NCBI RefSeq assembly: GCF_002954615.1 | Contig: NZ_MSCJ01000003.1 | Location: forward strand, 186,001 to 250,000 | Direction: 5' to 3' | Origin: Photobacterium angustum | GTDB lineage: Bacteria > Pseudomonadota > Gammaproteobacteria > Enterobacterales > Vibrionaceae | Length of the DNA: 64,000 bases | In this document: positions 49,849 to 58,160 of the stretch, piece by piece | How the letters are laid out: every line of letters begins with the position of its first letter | Position numbering within the stretch: the first letter of the stretch is position 1 | Position numbers and translations under genes: made by a program | The notes under the pieces: generated by a model | Told to the model about the DNA's origin: nothing | The model's database searches: none | Seen by the model: the letters and a program-made list of their open reading frames with translations, nothing else

Positions 49849-50634
49849 ATGGATATTTTCGTTGTCGATACTTTTACCGACCAACATTTCAAAGGTAATT
49901 CTGCGGCAATCATGCCAGTTACCACTTTTCCAGATGCTTCACTAATGCAGCGTATTGCTGCTGAAAATAATCTGTCTGAAACGGCTTTTATTAAGCCAAC
50001 GGGCGATAATACCTATGCAATACGTTGGTTTTCTCCTCTCACTGAGATTGACTTTTGTGGCCATGCAACGCTTGCCTCTGCTTTTGTTCTGTATCAGTTT
50101 TACCAACTTAAAGGTGAAATCACTTTTACGACAGAGCAAGTCGGTACACTGACAGTAAAACAAGCCCCAAATGGCAATATTGAAATGAACTTCCCTTGCC
50201 AGCCTGGTGAAGAAGTTGAACCACCAGCCGCCTTACTCAAGGGATTATCTATTACGCCTACCAAGGTGCTAAAAAATCGCCAAGCCTACATTGCCGTTTT
50301 ACCCAGTGAACAAGCAGTACAAGATGTGGTTTGCGATTCAGAGCAGCTTAAACAGCTCGCCCCTCACGATATCGTTGTTACTGCACAATCGACACAATAC
50401 GATTTTGTGTCTCGTTATTTCTGGCCAGCTAATGGCGGCTATGAAGATCCAGTGACAGGTTCAATCCACACTGCTTTAGCGCCATATTGGGCTGAGCAGC
50501 TTGGTAAATGTGAATTAACCGCTTATCAAGCCTCACAACGTGGTGGGGTTTTACAGTGTAAAATGATCGATAATGATCGCATTATTATTGCTGGATCTGC
50601 GGTTTTATATCTGCGTGGAAAGGTATACTTATAA
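49849..50634 (+). CDS. PhzF-family protein
   Basis: A 261-aa protein of the PhzF/YddE family, isomerase-like, with the family glutamate in ENNLSETAFI, FCGHATLASAFVLY and the late DPVTGSIHTALAPYW. PhzF catalyses an isomerisation in phenazine synthesis, but most relatives act on unknown substrates and there is no phenazine cluster here. It follows the MarR gene by 23 bases and probably belongs to the same operon. Confidence 0.88.
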   Translation: MDIFVVDTFTDQHFKGNSAAIMPVTTFPDASLMQRIAAENNLSETAFIKPTGDNTYAIRWFSPLTEIDFCGHATLASAFVLYQFYQLKGEITFTTEQVGTLTVKQAPNGNIEMNFPCQPGEEVEPPAALLKGLSITPTKVLKNRQAYIAVLPSEQAVQDVVCDSEQLKQLAPHDIVVTAQSTQYDFVSRYFWPANGGYEDPVTGSIHTALAPYWAEQLGKCELTAYQASQRGGVLQCKMIDNDRIIIAGSAVLYLRGKVYL

Positions 50635-50657
50635 CGCTTTACTTATATTCAATCCAT

Positions 50658-50681
50658 AAAGGAGAGAAAGGTCTCTCCTTT
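50658..50681. terminator. Convergent terminator after the PhzF gene
   Basis: Ten-base perfect arms AAAGGAGAGA/TCTCTCCTTT (50658-50667 and 50672-50681) with a 4-base loop, between the convergent PhzF and VOC genes, then CTTATTTC. Confidence 0.8.
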
Positions 50682-50698
50682 CTTATTTCATTTAATCT

Positions 50699-51127
50699 TT
50701 ATTGGCTGTAATCATTTCTAAGTGCACGATCATCGGTAAAATATTCAATAAACTCGATCTCTAAATTGTTATCATCGATAAAATAAACACTGCGGCGATA
50801 AGGATGCTCACCACTCCAATGGTCAATTTCATAACCGGCATTCATCAGCTTTTTAACCGTATCATCAATACGTTCAACCACAATACCAACATGCTTAATG
50901 CCTGATGCATTTCCCTGCCAATCAGGAACCTGACCTTTCCCCCCTGATCCTATCGCCACATAACTGTCCTGATCGCCAATGTGATACCAATGCCTTGGTT
51001 TACCAGACCCGTCATCAATTTTCCCTTCCCCGCGAATCGTCCATTCAGGTAACGCTGTTAATAAAAAATGAATCGTTTTTTCTGGCTGAGATACTTTTAT
51101 ATTGATGTGCTCTACATATCCTTTCAT
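50699..51127 (-). CDS. VOC-superfamily (glyoxalase-like) protein
   Basis: A 142-aa protein of the vicinal-oxygen-chelate fold. It has the beta-alpha-beta-beta repeats MKGYVEHINIKVSQPEKTIHF and GIKHVGIVVERIDDTVKKL, with potential metal ligands in His8, His (SGIKHVG) and the late glutamate of NLEIEFIEYF. The reaction is unknown. The start at 51127 follows GAAGGA; an upstream frame to 51190 has none. Confidence 0.85.
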   Translation of the reverse strand: MKGYVEHINIKVSQPEKTIHFLLTALPEWTIRGEGKIDDGSGKPRHWYHIGDQDSYVAIGSGGKGQVPDWQGNASGIKHVGIVVERIDDTVKKLMNAGYEIDHWSGEHPYRRSVYFIDDNNLEIEFIEYFTDDRALRNDYSQ

Positions 51128-51415
51128 TAATTTTTCCTTCTTTTTTAAAATATGTTGGCACTTTAATTCCTCAAGTAAGCTTGAGGTCAAGAAGATTTTA
51201 TTTTAAGTAACGCATCAAAAAAGAATGGCTTATTCCCTTTAAGAATACTTTCGAGCGACTTCAACAAAAATAATAACACTACTGAAAATACAATCAGCAG
51301 AATGTCTACACCTTAATAAAAGAAGCGTCAAACAAGCTTTCTGATTCGCTTTTTATAAAACTACATCGCTATCTTACTTTCTAGAAAATCAATAATATGA
51401 AATTAAAGGATAGAA

Positions 51416-52747
51416 ATGAAAAATACACTTCACACCTACATCAAACAGCACCATAAAAAAATCACTCTTGCATACTCTTTATTATTAACAGCACTTCCCT
51501 CTTTTGCTGATACAAACAATATTGCACCATCACAACAGTCCCCCATCGATACTGATAAAACACCAATGTTTGTCAGTTTTGGATTTGACGATAATGTCAC
51601 CGAAAATGGTTTGTCTTGGGTTGTTAATATGCTGGCGTCATATAACAACCCACAAGGCCATGACAGTTATGCAGGTAAGCCGCTAACAGCCAGTTTCTTT
51701 GTTAACTGCGCAACCGCTAGAGACAATGAATCAATCACCAATCAATGGAAGCTTATGAAATATAAAGGCCATGATATTGGTAACCATAGTGAAAACCATC
51801 CACATGATGGTGCAGGCATCATGACTGCAGAACAATGGAATAACGAAATCGAAACATGTAACCGTTTTTTAACCACCTCTGAGCAAGATGGTGGTATAGG
51901 AGTGGAGAGAGTTTATGGCTATCGAGCGCCATTTTTAACTTATAACGACAATGTATTAACCGCACTAGTCAAGAACGGTATTAGTTATGATGTCAGCTTT
52001 CCAGCGGGCATATCAGGAGATCAAAATGGCACCAATAACCTTTGGCCATACACTTTAGATAACGGTAGCCCAGATCATAATGCTGCGGTTAATGGTGGCT
52101 GGAAACCTGCTATTAATCATTATCCAGGGCTTTGGGAAATACCACTACACACGTTGATTGTGCCACCTAACGATGTTGTTGCTGATTACGGCTTAACATA
52201 TTCATTACGTGACAAAATCTCATCGCGTGTGCCTTGGTTTGATACACAATCAGGTAAGGGAGATAACTTTGACTGGAATCTCTACTCAACACCTACCTAC
52301 TTTGCCGCAGGTCTAAATGCTAACGATGTACTGGCAATTTATAAATACAACCTAGATTTACGTCTCGCTGGAAATAAAGCGCCATTAGTTCTAGGCTTAC
52401 ACTCTGATTTCTATGGTTATTTAAACGGTGAAGAGCATACTGATAAACCAGAAACCACAGTAAAATCTCGCCGTTATGTACTTGAACAGTTTATTGTTTA
52501 TGCCTTAAGTAAACCTGAAGTAAGGTTCATTAATCATAAACAACTGATTGATTGGATGGTTAAACCTGAACCACTTACACTATGTGCAGATGAGCAATGG
52601 CAACCACATCATAACTATCAAAAAGGCGATTCAGTGATGTTTAATGAGAAAAACTATGTCGCCAAATGGTGGACAAGCCATCAAATCCCAGCCTTATATC
52701 AAAACTCACCTTGGCAAGAAGTAAAACACTGTACGTCTCACCAATAG
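51416..52747 (+). CDS. Chitin oligosaccharide deacetylase
   Basis: A 443-aa secreted NodB-type deacetylase. Signal peptide ends near LPSFADT (residue about 32). Catalytic motifs are FGFDDNVTENG (metal aspartates), IGNHSENHPH (the two metal histidines) and YGYRAPFL. A C-terminal carbohydrate-binding module (residues about 392-440) has the aromatic WQPHHNYQKGDSVMFNEKNY and WWTSHQIPA. It matches Vibrio chitin-oligosaccharide deacetylases, which remove an acetyl group from chitobiose-type products. The AAAGGA ribosome site is close. Marine chitin use is implied. Confidence 0.92.
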   Translation: MKNTLHTYIKQHHKKITLAYSLLLTALPSFADTNNIAPSQQSPIDTDKTPMFVSFGFDDNVTENGLSWVVNMLASYNNPQGHDSYAGKPLTASFFVNCATARDNESITNQWKLMKYKGHDIGNHSENHPHDGAGIMTAEQWNNEIETCNRFLTTSEQDGGIGVERVYGYRAPFLTYNDNVLTALVKNGISYDVSFPAGISGDQNGTNNLWPYTLDNGSPDHNAAVNGGWKPAINHYPGLWEIPLHTLIVPPNDVVADYGLTYSLRDKISSRVPWFDTQSGKGDNFDWNLYSTPTYFAAGLNANDVLAIYKYNLDLRLAGNKAPLVLGLHSDFYGYLNGEEHTDKPETTVKSRRYVLEQFIVYALSKPEVRFINHKQLIDWMVKPEPLTLCADEQWQPHHNYQKGDSVMFNEKNYVAKWWTSHQIPALYQNSPWQEVKHCTSHQ

Positions 52748-52766
52748 CAATATCCGTTAATATATG

Positions 52767-52794
52767 AAGACGAGGAGTTCTAATTCCTCGTCTT
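52767..52794. terminator. Bidirectional terminator
   Basis: Perfect 10-bp arms AAGACGAGGA/TCCTCGTCTT (52767-52776 and 52785-52794) with an 8-base loop, between the convergent deacetylase and SgrR-like genes. Confidence 0.82.
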
Positions 52795-52795
52795 A

Positions 52796-54427
52796 TTAAT
52801 ATTTGGCGATCAAACTTTCCATTGACGCTGTAACATCCGATTTCACTTTCATTGGTTTGATCCAAAGCTTAGAAAAATTGCACCACCCATTCGCGTTGAT
52901 CTCCACACCTCGAATTTGCTCTGGTACCGAGAGGGTTAAGCCTTCACGCTTTATTTCAAATAAAATATTTTGTTGCTCTAACCACGTCATAACGTGACTA
53001 ATCAATGCTTGTTGACGTAACGCATCCTCTTCAATACGGATCACAGCGATCTGCTGTTGTAAGTAATCTTGCTGTGTAAACGTCAATACCGATGCCCAGT
53101 GTGGGTATAACTTTAAAAAAGAAAACCAACTGGTGTACTTATTGTCTTCCTTTCTTATCCCTAAAATCGACACATCAACACTATCAAGAAACTGACCAAA
53201 CTTTACTTCTTTCATCTGCAATGTTTCAGGCTTATCAAAATAGGAAAATAACTGTTTTGAATACTCTCTACACTCTCGGTTATTTTCATGACTTATCGTG
53301 TAAACAGAATATTCCTCGCCTGCTTGAATATGATTTCCTAAAAATGCCGCTGCTAGATTTTTTTTAACGTCTTGAGTTTGTAATTGCTTATTTGTAATCA
53401 AGCAATAAAACGATCCGACATAATCACAGGCCGTTTCATACACGTTTAAACTGTCGCTTAAAAAAAAGAAGTTTTGATAGCACTTCTTTCTTTCAGCCCA
53501 ACTCTCGTGGATCCAAAATTCAATTTTTTCAATTAATGCTGATGTACGGTTATATTGTGGAAATCGTTGCAAGCGTAATAATTTGTTCGAATTCACTGCT
53601 AACAGGAAAGGTCCCGAGCCAATGGCTTTAAAATGTGATTCATCAGCAAATACGAACTGTTTGGGCATGATCGCGGTTTCAGCACGACACAATAATTTAA
53701 TAAAAAGAGGGTCAGAGGTAGATAAATGAATTTCAACCACATCAAAAGAAACGGCAATAACCTTTTCAATATGATCATACAATCGTTGCCATTGCGCTGA
53801 ATGGATAAGACCTTTAAAGCTTGCAACAACATCATCTGCCGTCAGGACTGATAAATCATGAAACTGGGTTTCAGGACGAAGATAAAAGGTCCAAACGGTA
53901 TGGTTGCTATTACTTTCCCAAAAATGAGCAAGATTACCTGTCAGCTTATTCGCTTTTTCTTCAACTAAGGTTTGGTAAATCTCAGAAATAAAATGGCGCT
54001 CAGTTCGCTCGGTAACAAAATGTGGATGTAACGTTTTCATACAACGATGAAAAGGTGCAAGGATGGTGTTGTGTTTCTCTGTCACCGCTTGTGATAAATA
54101 TTGCCATAAGCCGGCAGCCGTATCCCGCCCATTAAAGCCCACCAGCTTATACACTAAATCGAGATTACTGTTGTCATTCGCTTTATCAATTTCTTTATGG
54201 CATGCCTGTATTGGCTCCAATAAACAATTGAGGATCCCTTTTTTACCTCGCCCCACAGTCGGAGACCAAGTCAACCAACCTAATGTTGTCATTTGATTTA
54301 ATAAGGTTCTCGCATGACGCTCACTGCAATGAAGATAAGCGGCTATCTCTACAATGGTTACCTTACTTTTACCAGGACCGACACGATTAAATATATTTTC
54401 ATATAGTTCCAGTTTTCGTCGGCTCAT
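52796..54427 (-). CDS. SgrR-family transcriptional regulator
   Basis: A 543-aa protein. The N terminus (residues 1-110) is a winged helix with VTIVEIAAYLHCSERHARTLL. The rest resembles a periplasmic peptide/solute-binding domain (SBP_bac_5) used as cytoplasmic ligand sensor, as in E. coli SgrR. The substrate is not known; the neighbouring chitin deacetylase does not prove a chitin ligand. It follows a small gene by 17 bases on the same strand. Confidence 0.85.
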   Translation of the reverse strand: MSRRKLELYENIFNRVGPGKSKVTIVEIAAYLHCSERHARTLLNQMTTLGWLTWSPTVGRGKKGILNCLLEPIQACHKEIDKANDNSNLDLVYKLVGFNGRDTAAGLWQYLSQAVTEKHNTILAPFHRCMKTLHPHFVTERTERHFISEIYQTLVEEKANKLTGNLAHFWESNSNHTVWTFYLRPETQFHDLSVLTADDVVASFKGLIHSAQWQRLYDHIEKVIAVSFDVVEIHLSTSDPLFIKLLCRAETAIMPKQFVFADESHFKAIGSGPFLLAVNSNKLLRLQRFPQYNRTSALIEKIEFWIHESWAERKKCYQNFFFLSDSLNVYETACDYVGSFYCLITNKQLQTQDVKKNLAAAFLGNHIQAGEEYSVYTISHENNRECREYSKQLFSYFDKPETLQMKEVKFGQFLDSVDVSILGIRKEDNKYTSWFSFLKLYPHWASVLTFTQQDYLQQQIAVIRIEEDALRQQALISHVMTWLEQQNILFEIKREGLTLSVPEQIRGVEINANGWCNFSKLWIKPMKVKSDVTASMESLIAKY

Positions 54428-54444
54428 ACAGAGAGATCCTTACA

Positions 54445-54651
54445 TTACTTTAGATAATTATCATTAAACTTCTTTTGCTGGCTTAACGTTAATGGTTTGG
54501 CTTGAGTTAACAGCTCTGAACCAAAAATAGTGTTCAGCCTTTCTAATCGCTGCTCCGGACTAATATATATCAAACGAGCAAGCCATCCTGTTTTTTTATC
54601 GTAACGTTTTGATGAGTTAATGATTTCTTTTAGTTGATTATAAAATTTCAT
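54445..54651 (-). CDS. Small hypothetical protein before the SgrR-like gene
   Basis: A 68-aa basic, helical protein (starts MKFYNQLKEIINSSKRY) with no family I recognise and no signal peptide or membrane segment. It has a good ribosome site (TAGGAG, about 8 bases before the ATG) and only 17 bases separate it from the SgrR-like gene, so the two are probably co-transcribed. Confidence 0.65.
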   Translation of the reverse strand: MKFYNQLKEIINSSKRYDKKTGWLARLIYISPEQRLERLNTIFGSELLTQAKPLTLSQQKKFNDNYLK

Positions 54652-54962
54652 GGTTTAGCTCCTATTATTTGATGATTTTATTTTAGGAGCTTTAAGCCAT
54701 TTAAAAACGGAACAAAAAAAGAGACTGTTCCGGTTTTACACTACACACAAAATATTTATCTCTTTAAGCATTCGAAGAAGTACATACCATCCTCCCTCAT
54801 AACAATTTTGAGATACCGAGCATAATTTAAGAAAAAACAAAGCAAATCATCACTGCTAATTACATATTATCGTGCTCCTATCACACTTATTTATCACTAA
54901 ATAGGTACTATGCTGCTCGACACTTTACCGCCTAAATTCCTTTCAACAATATGGATTATTGA
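54652..54962. promoter_or_regulatory. Divergent promoter region with an inverted repeat
   Basis: The 310-base region separates two divergent genes. It contains CGGAACA-N11-TGTTCCG (54708-54714 and 54726-54732), a perfect 7-base-arm inverted repeat placed about 60 bases before the small minus-strand gene. It could be an operator, possibly for the SgrR-like protein, or a leader hairpin. The rest is AT-rich without other signals. Confidence 0.5.
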
Positions 54963-56342
54963 ATGAAACTAATTAAGACTCTTGCTGCTGTTGCTATTTC
55001 ATCTGCTCTTCTTACAGGCTGTGTATTTGAGAGCAATAATGATGTTATCCCTGTTAACGAAGTTTCTATTGCTACATTTAACTTATCATTCGATCGTTTT
55101 ACGTTTGAACAACTGATCGATGAAATGCAAACCACACCTTCAGAGCAACAAACATTAGTCGATGGGTTTAATGCAAATACGCTAAGTGAAGACGACAAAG
55201 CGAAAGCACTAAAGATTATTCAAATCAGAAACGTTGCTGCCATTATTCAAAACCAACGCCCTGATATTATTTTACTAGCTGAATACAATAACGACGGTAC
55301 AGGCGATGATCTTACCGCTTTAAATGGATTCCAAGATAACTACTTAGCGGTAGGACAAAGCCTAAATAGCATTGATGGTGGTGACACCCTATCACCAATT
55401 CACTATCCATTTGCCGAGAGCTATGCAACAAATACAGGCTTAATGAGTGGTTTAGATCTTAATAACGACGGTAAAGTAAATAGCGGCCCAAATGATGCTT
55501 GGGGCTTTGGTCAATACCATGGTCAGTATGCCTTTGCGCTCATGTCTCAATTTAAAATTGATAATGCTAATACCCGTACATTCCAAACTTTTAAGTGGAA
55601 AGACTTACCAACAGCAACGAACCCAACCATTACTAACTGCAACGATGAGAAAAATAAAATTCCTGCAGGTATGAGTTGTGGTGATAGTTGGTACACCGAT
55701 GCTGAATGGAATCAAGTACGTTTATCATCGAAAAACCATGTTGATGCTCCAGTTATAATTCCGACATCATCAGGCGAGCAAGTGGTGCATATTTTAATGT
55801 CGCACCCAACGCCACCGGTATTTGACACAGTGACTGAAAACAATAAACAAAAAAACCGCGATGAAATTCAGTTCTGGACAGATTACATTGATGGTGCAGA
55901 GTTTATTTATGATGACAAAGGTACAAAAGGCGGTTTAGCTGATAATGCCAAGTTTGTCATTGTCGGTGATCTTAATGCCGATCCTGAAGCAGGTGACGGC
56001 TTTATCCAAACAATTGATACCCTATTAAAGCATCAGCGTGTGAATCAAGAAGCCACTAATGGCGCTTACGTTCCGACAAGCTTTGGTGCTGAAGAATGTT
56101 ACCCAAGTGGTGAATGCCGCCAAGATAACCCTCACCCAGAGCGCATAACCAGTACGTTTGGTTTACAAGTGGATCACGCTATCCCATCAAGTAATTTAAA
56201 CATTGTTGATTCTGGTGTTTACTGGCCGGCAACGAATGAAGCTGGATACTTGTTGATGAACGATGAACGTATTGGTAAAGGAAAAGGCAAAGATATTTCT
56301 TCCGATCACCGTATGGTATGGCTCAAGGCTAGCTTTAACTAA
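54963..56342 (+). CDS. Endonuclease/exonuclease/phosphatase-family lipoprotein
   Basis: A 459-aa lipoprotein with lipobox LLTGC (cysteine 20). The rest shows the EEP fold: SIATFNLSFDR at the start, DIILLAEYNNDG (catalytic glutamate), FVIVGDLNADPEAGDG (aspartate and asparagine) and the C-terminal SDHRMVWLK histidine. Substrates of such secreted enzymes may be phospholipid head groups, phosphate esters or nucleic acid; not determined. It ends at a good terminator. Confidence 0.87.
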   Translation: MKLIKTLAAVAISSALLTGCVFESNNDVIPVNEVSIATFNLSFDRFTFEQLIDEMQTTPSEQQTLVDGFNANTLSEDDKAKALKIIQIRNVAAIIQNQRPDIILLAEYNNDGTGDDLTALNGFQDNYLAVGQSLNSIDGGDTLSPIHYPFAESYATNTGLMSGLDLNNDGKVNSGPNDAWGFGQYHGQYAFALMSQFKIDNANTRTFQTFKWKDLPTATNPTITNCNDEKNKIPAGMSCGDSWYTDAEWNQVRLSSKNHVDAPVIIPTSSGEQVVHILMSHPTPPVFDTVTENNKQKNRDEIQFWTDYIDGAEFIYDDKGTKGGLADNAKFVIVGDLNADPEAGDGFIQTIDTLLKHQRVNQEATNGAYVPTSFGAEECYPSGECRQDNPHPERITSTFGLQVDHAIPSSNLNIVDSGVYWPATNEAGYLLMNDERIGKGKGKDISSDHRMVWLKASFN

Positions 56343-56357
56343 TTCGTCCTTCATTTA

Positions 56358-56385
56358 AAAAGCCGATCGTAAGATCGGCTTTTAT
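56358..56385 (+). terminator. Terminator of the EEP lipoprotein gene
   Basis: Perfect 11-bp arms AAAAGCCGATC/GATCGGCTTTT (56358-56368 and 56373-56383) with a 4-base loop; Ts in the second arm continue into ATTG. Confidence 0.88.
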
Positions 56386-56499
56386 TGTCAACATGGTTCT
56401 GACAAGAAATAATCAGAACATAAGAAATACCATCGATTAACACCATTCACTCTTATTTGATATTTACTTAAATAAAGTCAATATGTCCGTTGTACGACT

Positions 56500-56766
56500 T
56501 TATAACTTAATCTCAACTTCATTTCTTACATAAGTTGGGATAGCAAAATGCTCATCTATATCTTTAAATTTTGACGGTTGAGGCATAGATTCTATTATTG
56601 AATTCAGCTCTTCAAAACTGATACCTACAACGCGGCAAGCTGCCATCAACCCATAAATGAAGTTTTTTTTATCTCGCTTTTGCTGTTGCTCATACTCAGG
56701 AATGGACAAGTACAACTTGCACTCTTTCTTTAATACGGTTAAAAGATTTTCTTTTGACGTTTCCAT
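56500..56766 (-). CDS. Small hypothetical protein
   Basis: An 88-aa charged protein with no recognised family. Residues YEQQQKRDKKNFIYGLMAACRVVG suggest a helix, and PQPSKFKDIDEHFAIP follows. It has no signal peptide. The ATG at 56766 is chosen over an upstream TTG (56778); the ribosome site is weak. It is probably real because the composition is protein-like, but expression is unproven. Confidence 0.5.
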   Translation of the reverse strand: METSKENLLTVLKKECKLYLSIPEYEQQQKRDKKNFIYGLMAACRVVGISFEELNSIIESMPQPSKFKDIDEHFAIPTYVRNEVEIKL

Positions 56767-56778
56767 ATACAAACTCAA

Positions 56779-57268
56779 ACACCTAGATAATTTTAAATTA
56801 TTATCAATGATTTATAATGTAACTTCAAAGAGCTTGCTCTTAAATTTCAAATCAAAATCCAATATTGCTAGGTCCATTAAAACAGCCTGTAACAACAGTA
56901 CATTCGCTCTTGATATTCTTGCGAATTTAAGAAAAAATAATTATCACAGTAAATCTTACAAGCCTCGTTCAAGTTCTATAGCAAGAGCCTGATATCATTT
57001 GACACTGATGATATTTATGAAATCGCAGCCCCCATCAATGAGCCTTGTTCTTCACTGGAAGGGAGACCCTGAAAAATACGGCTTAATCCGGCTAACAATG
57101 ATAAACCCTGAATCATTCGCAAATATCGCAGTTACACAGGGCTATGACGTGAAATTTAAACGACTATATTATCTGTATAAAAAGGATAGAAAAACGTACT
57201 AAATATCTATCTTGTTTTAAAATTTTCGACAAGAATAGAGCCGCTATAAATGTGATGTGGAGAATCAA
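56779..57268. other. Region between the small hypothetical gene and soxR
   Basis: No firm gene. A plus-strand frame ending at 57202 (up to 67 codons, possible ATG at 57017) contains a protein-like stretch but has no ribosome site and no recognisable family, so it may be a gene remnant. The soxR ribosome site GGAG is at 57259-57262. No clear SoxR-type operator could be identified by eye. Confidence 0.4.
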
Positions 57269-57709
57269 ATGGAATTGAGTGTTGGACAAGTTGCAAAACG
57301 CGCAGGAGTCAGTGTTTCGGCGTTACATTTTTACGAACAAAAAGAACTCATTCTTAGTTATAGAACCGCGAGCAACCAACGTCGCTATAAACGTTCTGTA
57401 CTGCGTCGTATTGCCGTAATCAAAGCAGCACAAAATGTAGGCTTAACATTACAAGAAATAAAGCAAGCCTTGGCTCATATTCCCTTAAACGAAAACGTTA
57501 AAAAAGAACAATGGGAACAACTTTCTACACTTTGGCATCAAAAGCTTGAAGATAAAATGCATGAGTTAAAACAACTACAAAACCAGTTAGGCAGTTGTAT
57601 TCAATGTGGCTGTTTATCAATGGAAAGTTGTGCGCTATATAACAATAATGATGTTAACGGCATCACCTCACCAGGCGCTAAGTTAATCACACCAAAGAGT
57701 AATAACTAG
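57269..57709 (+). CDS. soxR: Redox-sensing regulator SoxR
   Basis: A 146-aa MerR-family activator. The winged helix is SVGQVAKRAGVSVSALHFYE, and the [2Fe-2S] cluster cysteines are Cys110, Cys113, Cys115 and Cys121, in the SoxR spacing C-X2-C-X-C-X5-C. It senses redox-active compounds. The ATG at 57269 with GGAG six bases before is preferred to the GTG at 57257. No soxS is adjacent, as is usual outside enterics. Confidence 0.95.
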   Translation: MELSVGQVAKRAGVSVSALHFYEQKELILSYRTASNQRRYKRSVLRRIAVIKAAQNVGLTLQEIKQALAHIPLNENVKKEQWEQLSTLWHQKLEDKMHELKQLQNQLGSCIQCGCLSMESCALYNNNDVNGITSPGAKLITPKSNN

Positions 57710-58160
57710 ATTCAACTTTTATTCTTAACGTACTAAAACCTTCTCAAGAGCCCAGTTTCAAGTGAGCTCTTTGGTCGCTTCATAAGAACAATAGTTAAGG
57801 TTTGAACGCTTTGGTTGCGATTAATGTATAAAAGTCAGACAACAAAGGAAGCATTAATTTGCAACCAAAGAATACTATTATAAATTAGTTTGGAATAAAA
57901 AAGAGTTAATTAAATAGCTCAGTGTTTAATTAACTCTATTTAAATAATTATCTATAACAAACCATCATTCGGGTATCGGCGTTTCATATAAGTACAACCA
58001 ACACAGTTATTCATTTGATGTATCAATTATTGCCATTGAAATTCGTTTTTAAACTGGTGGCACTCATGGTGACTTTCACAGTAGCGAATCGTAACAATCC
58101 CGTTATCATCAAATTATAAAAACTGTTAAGTAAATAAGGTTGGTACTAGCAACAATAACC
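57710..58160. other. Gene-free region between soxR and the minus-strand membrane gene
   Basis: About 450 bases without a gene. A weak inverted repeat (AGAGC/GCTCT near 57747-57769) lies after soxR. A strong 13-bp-arm hairpin at 57902-57937 is listed separately. The rest shows nothing further. Confidence 0.5.
57902..57937. terminator. Long AT-rich hairpin, likely terminator of the mgtE unit
   Basis: Perfect 13-bp arms AGAGTTAATTAAA/TTTAATTAACTCT (57902-57914 and 57925-57937) with a 10-base loop. On the minus strand TTTTTTATT follows at once, so it can end the mgtE-unknown gene transcript, about 220 bases beyond the last stop. Confidence 0.75.

Noticed and set aside
56657..56992. 111-codon plus-strand frame
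   Set aside because: It is antisense to the 88-aa minus-strand frame and is low in complexity at its end; no ribosome site.
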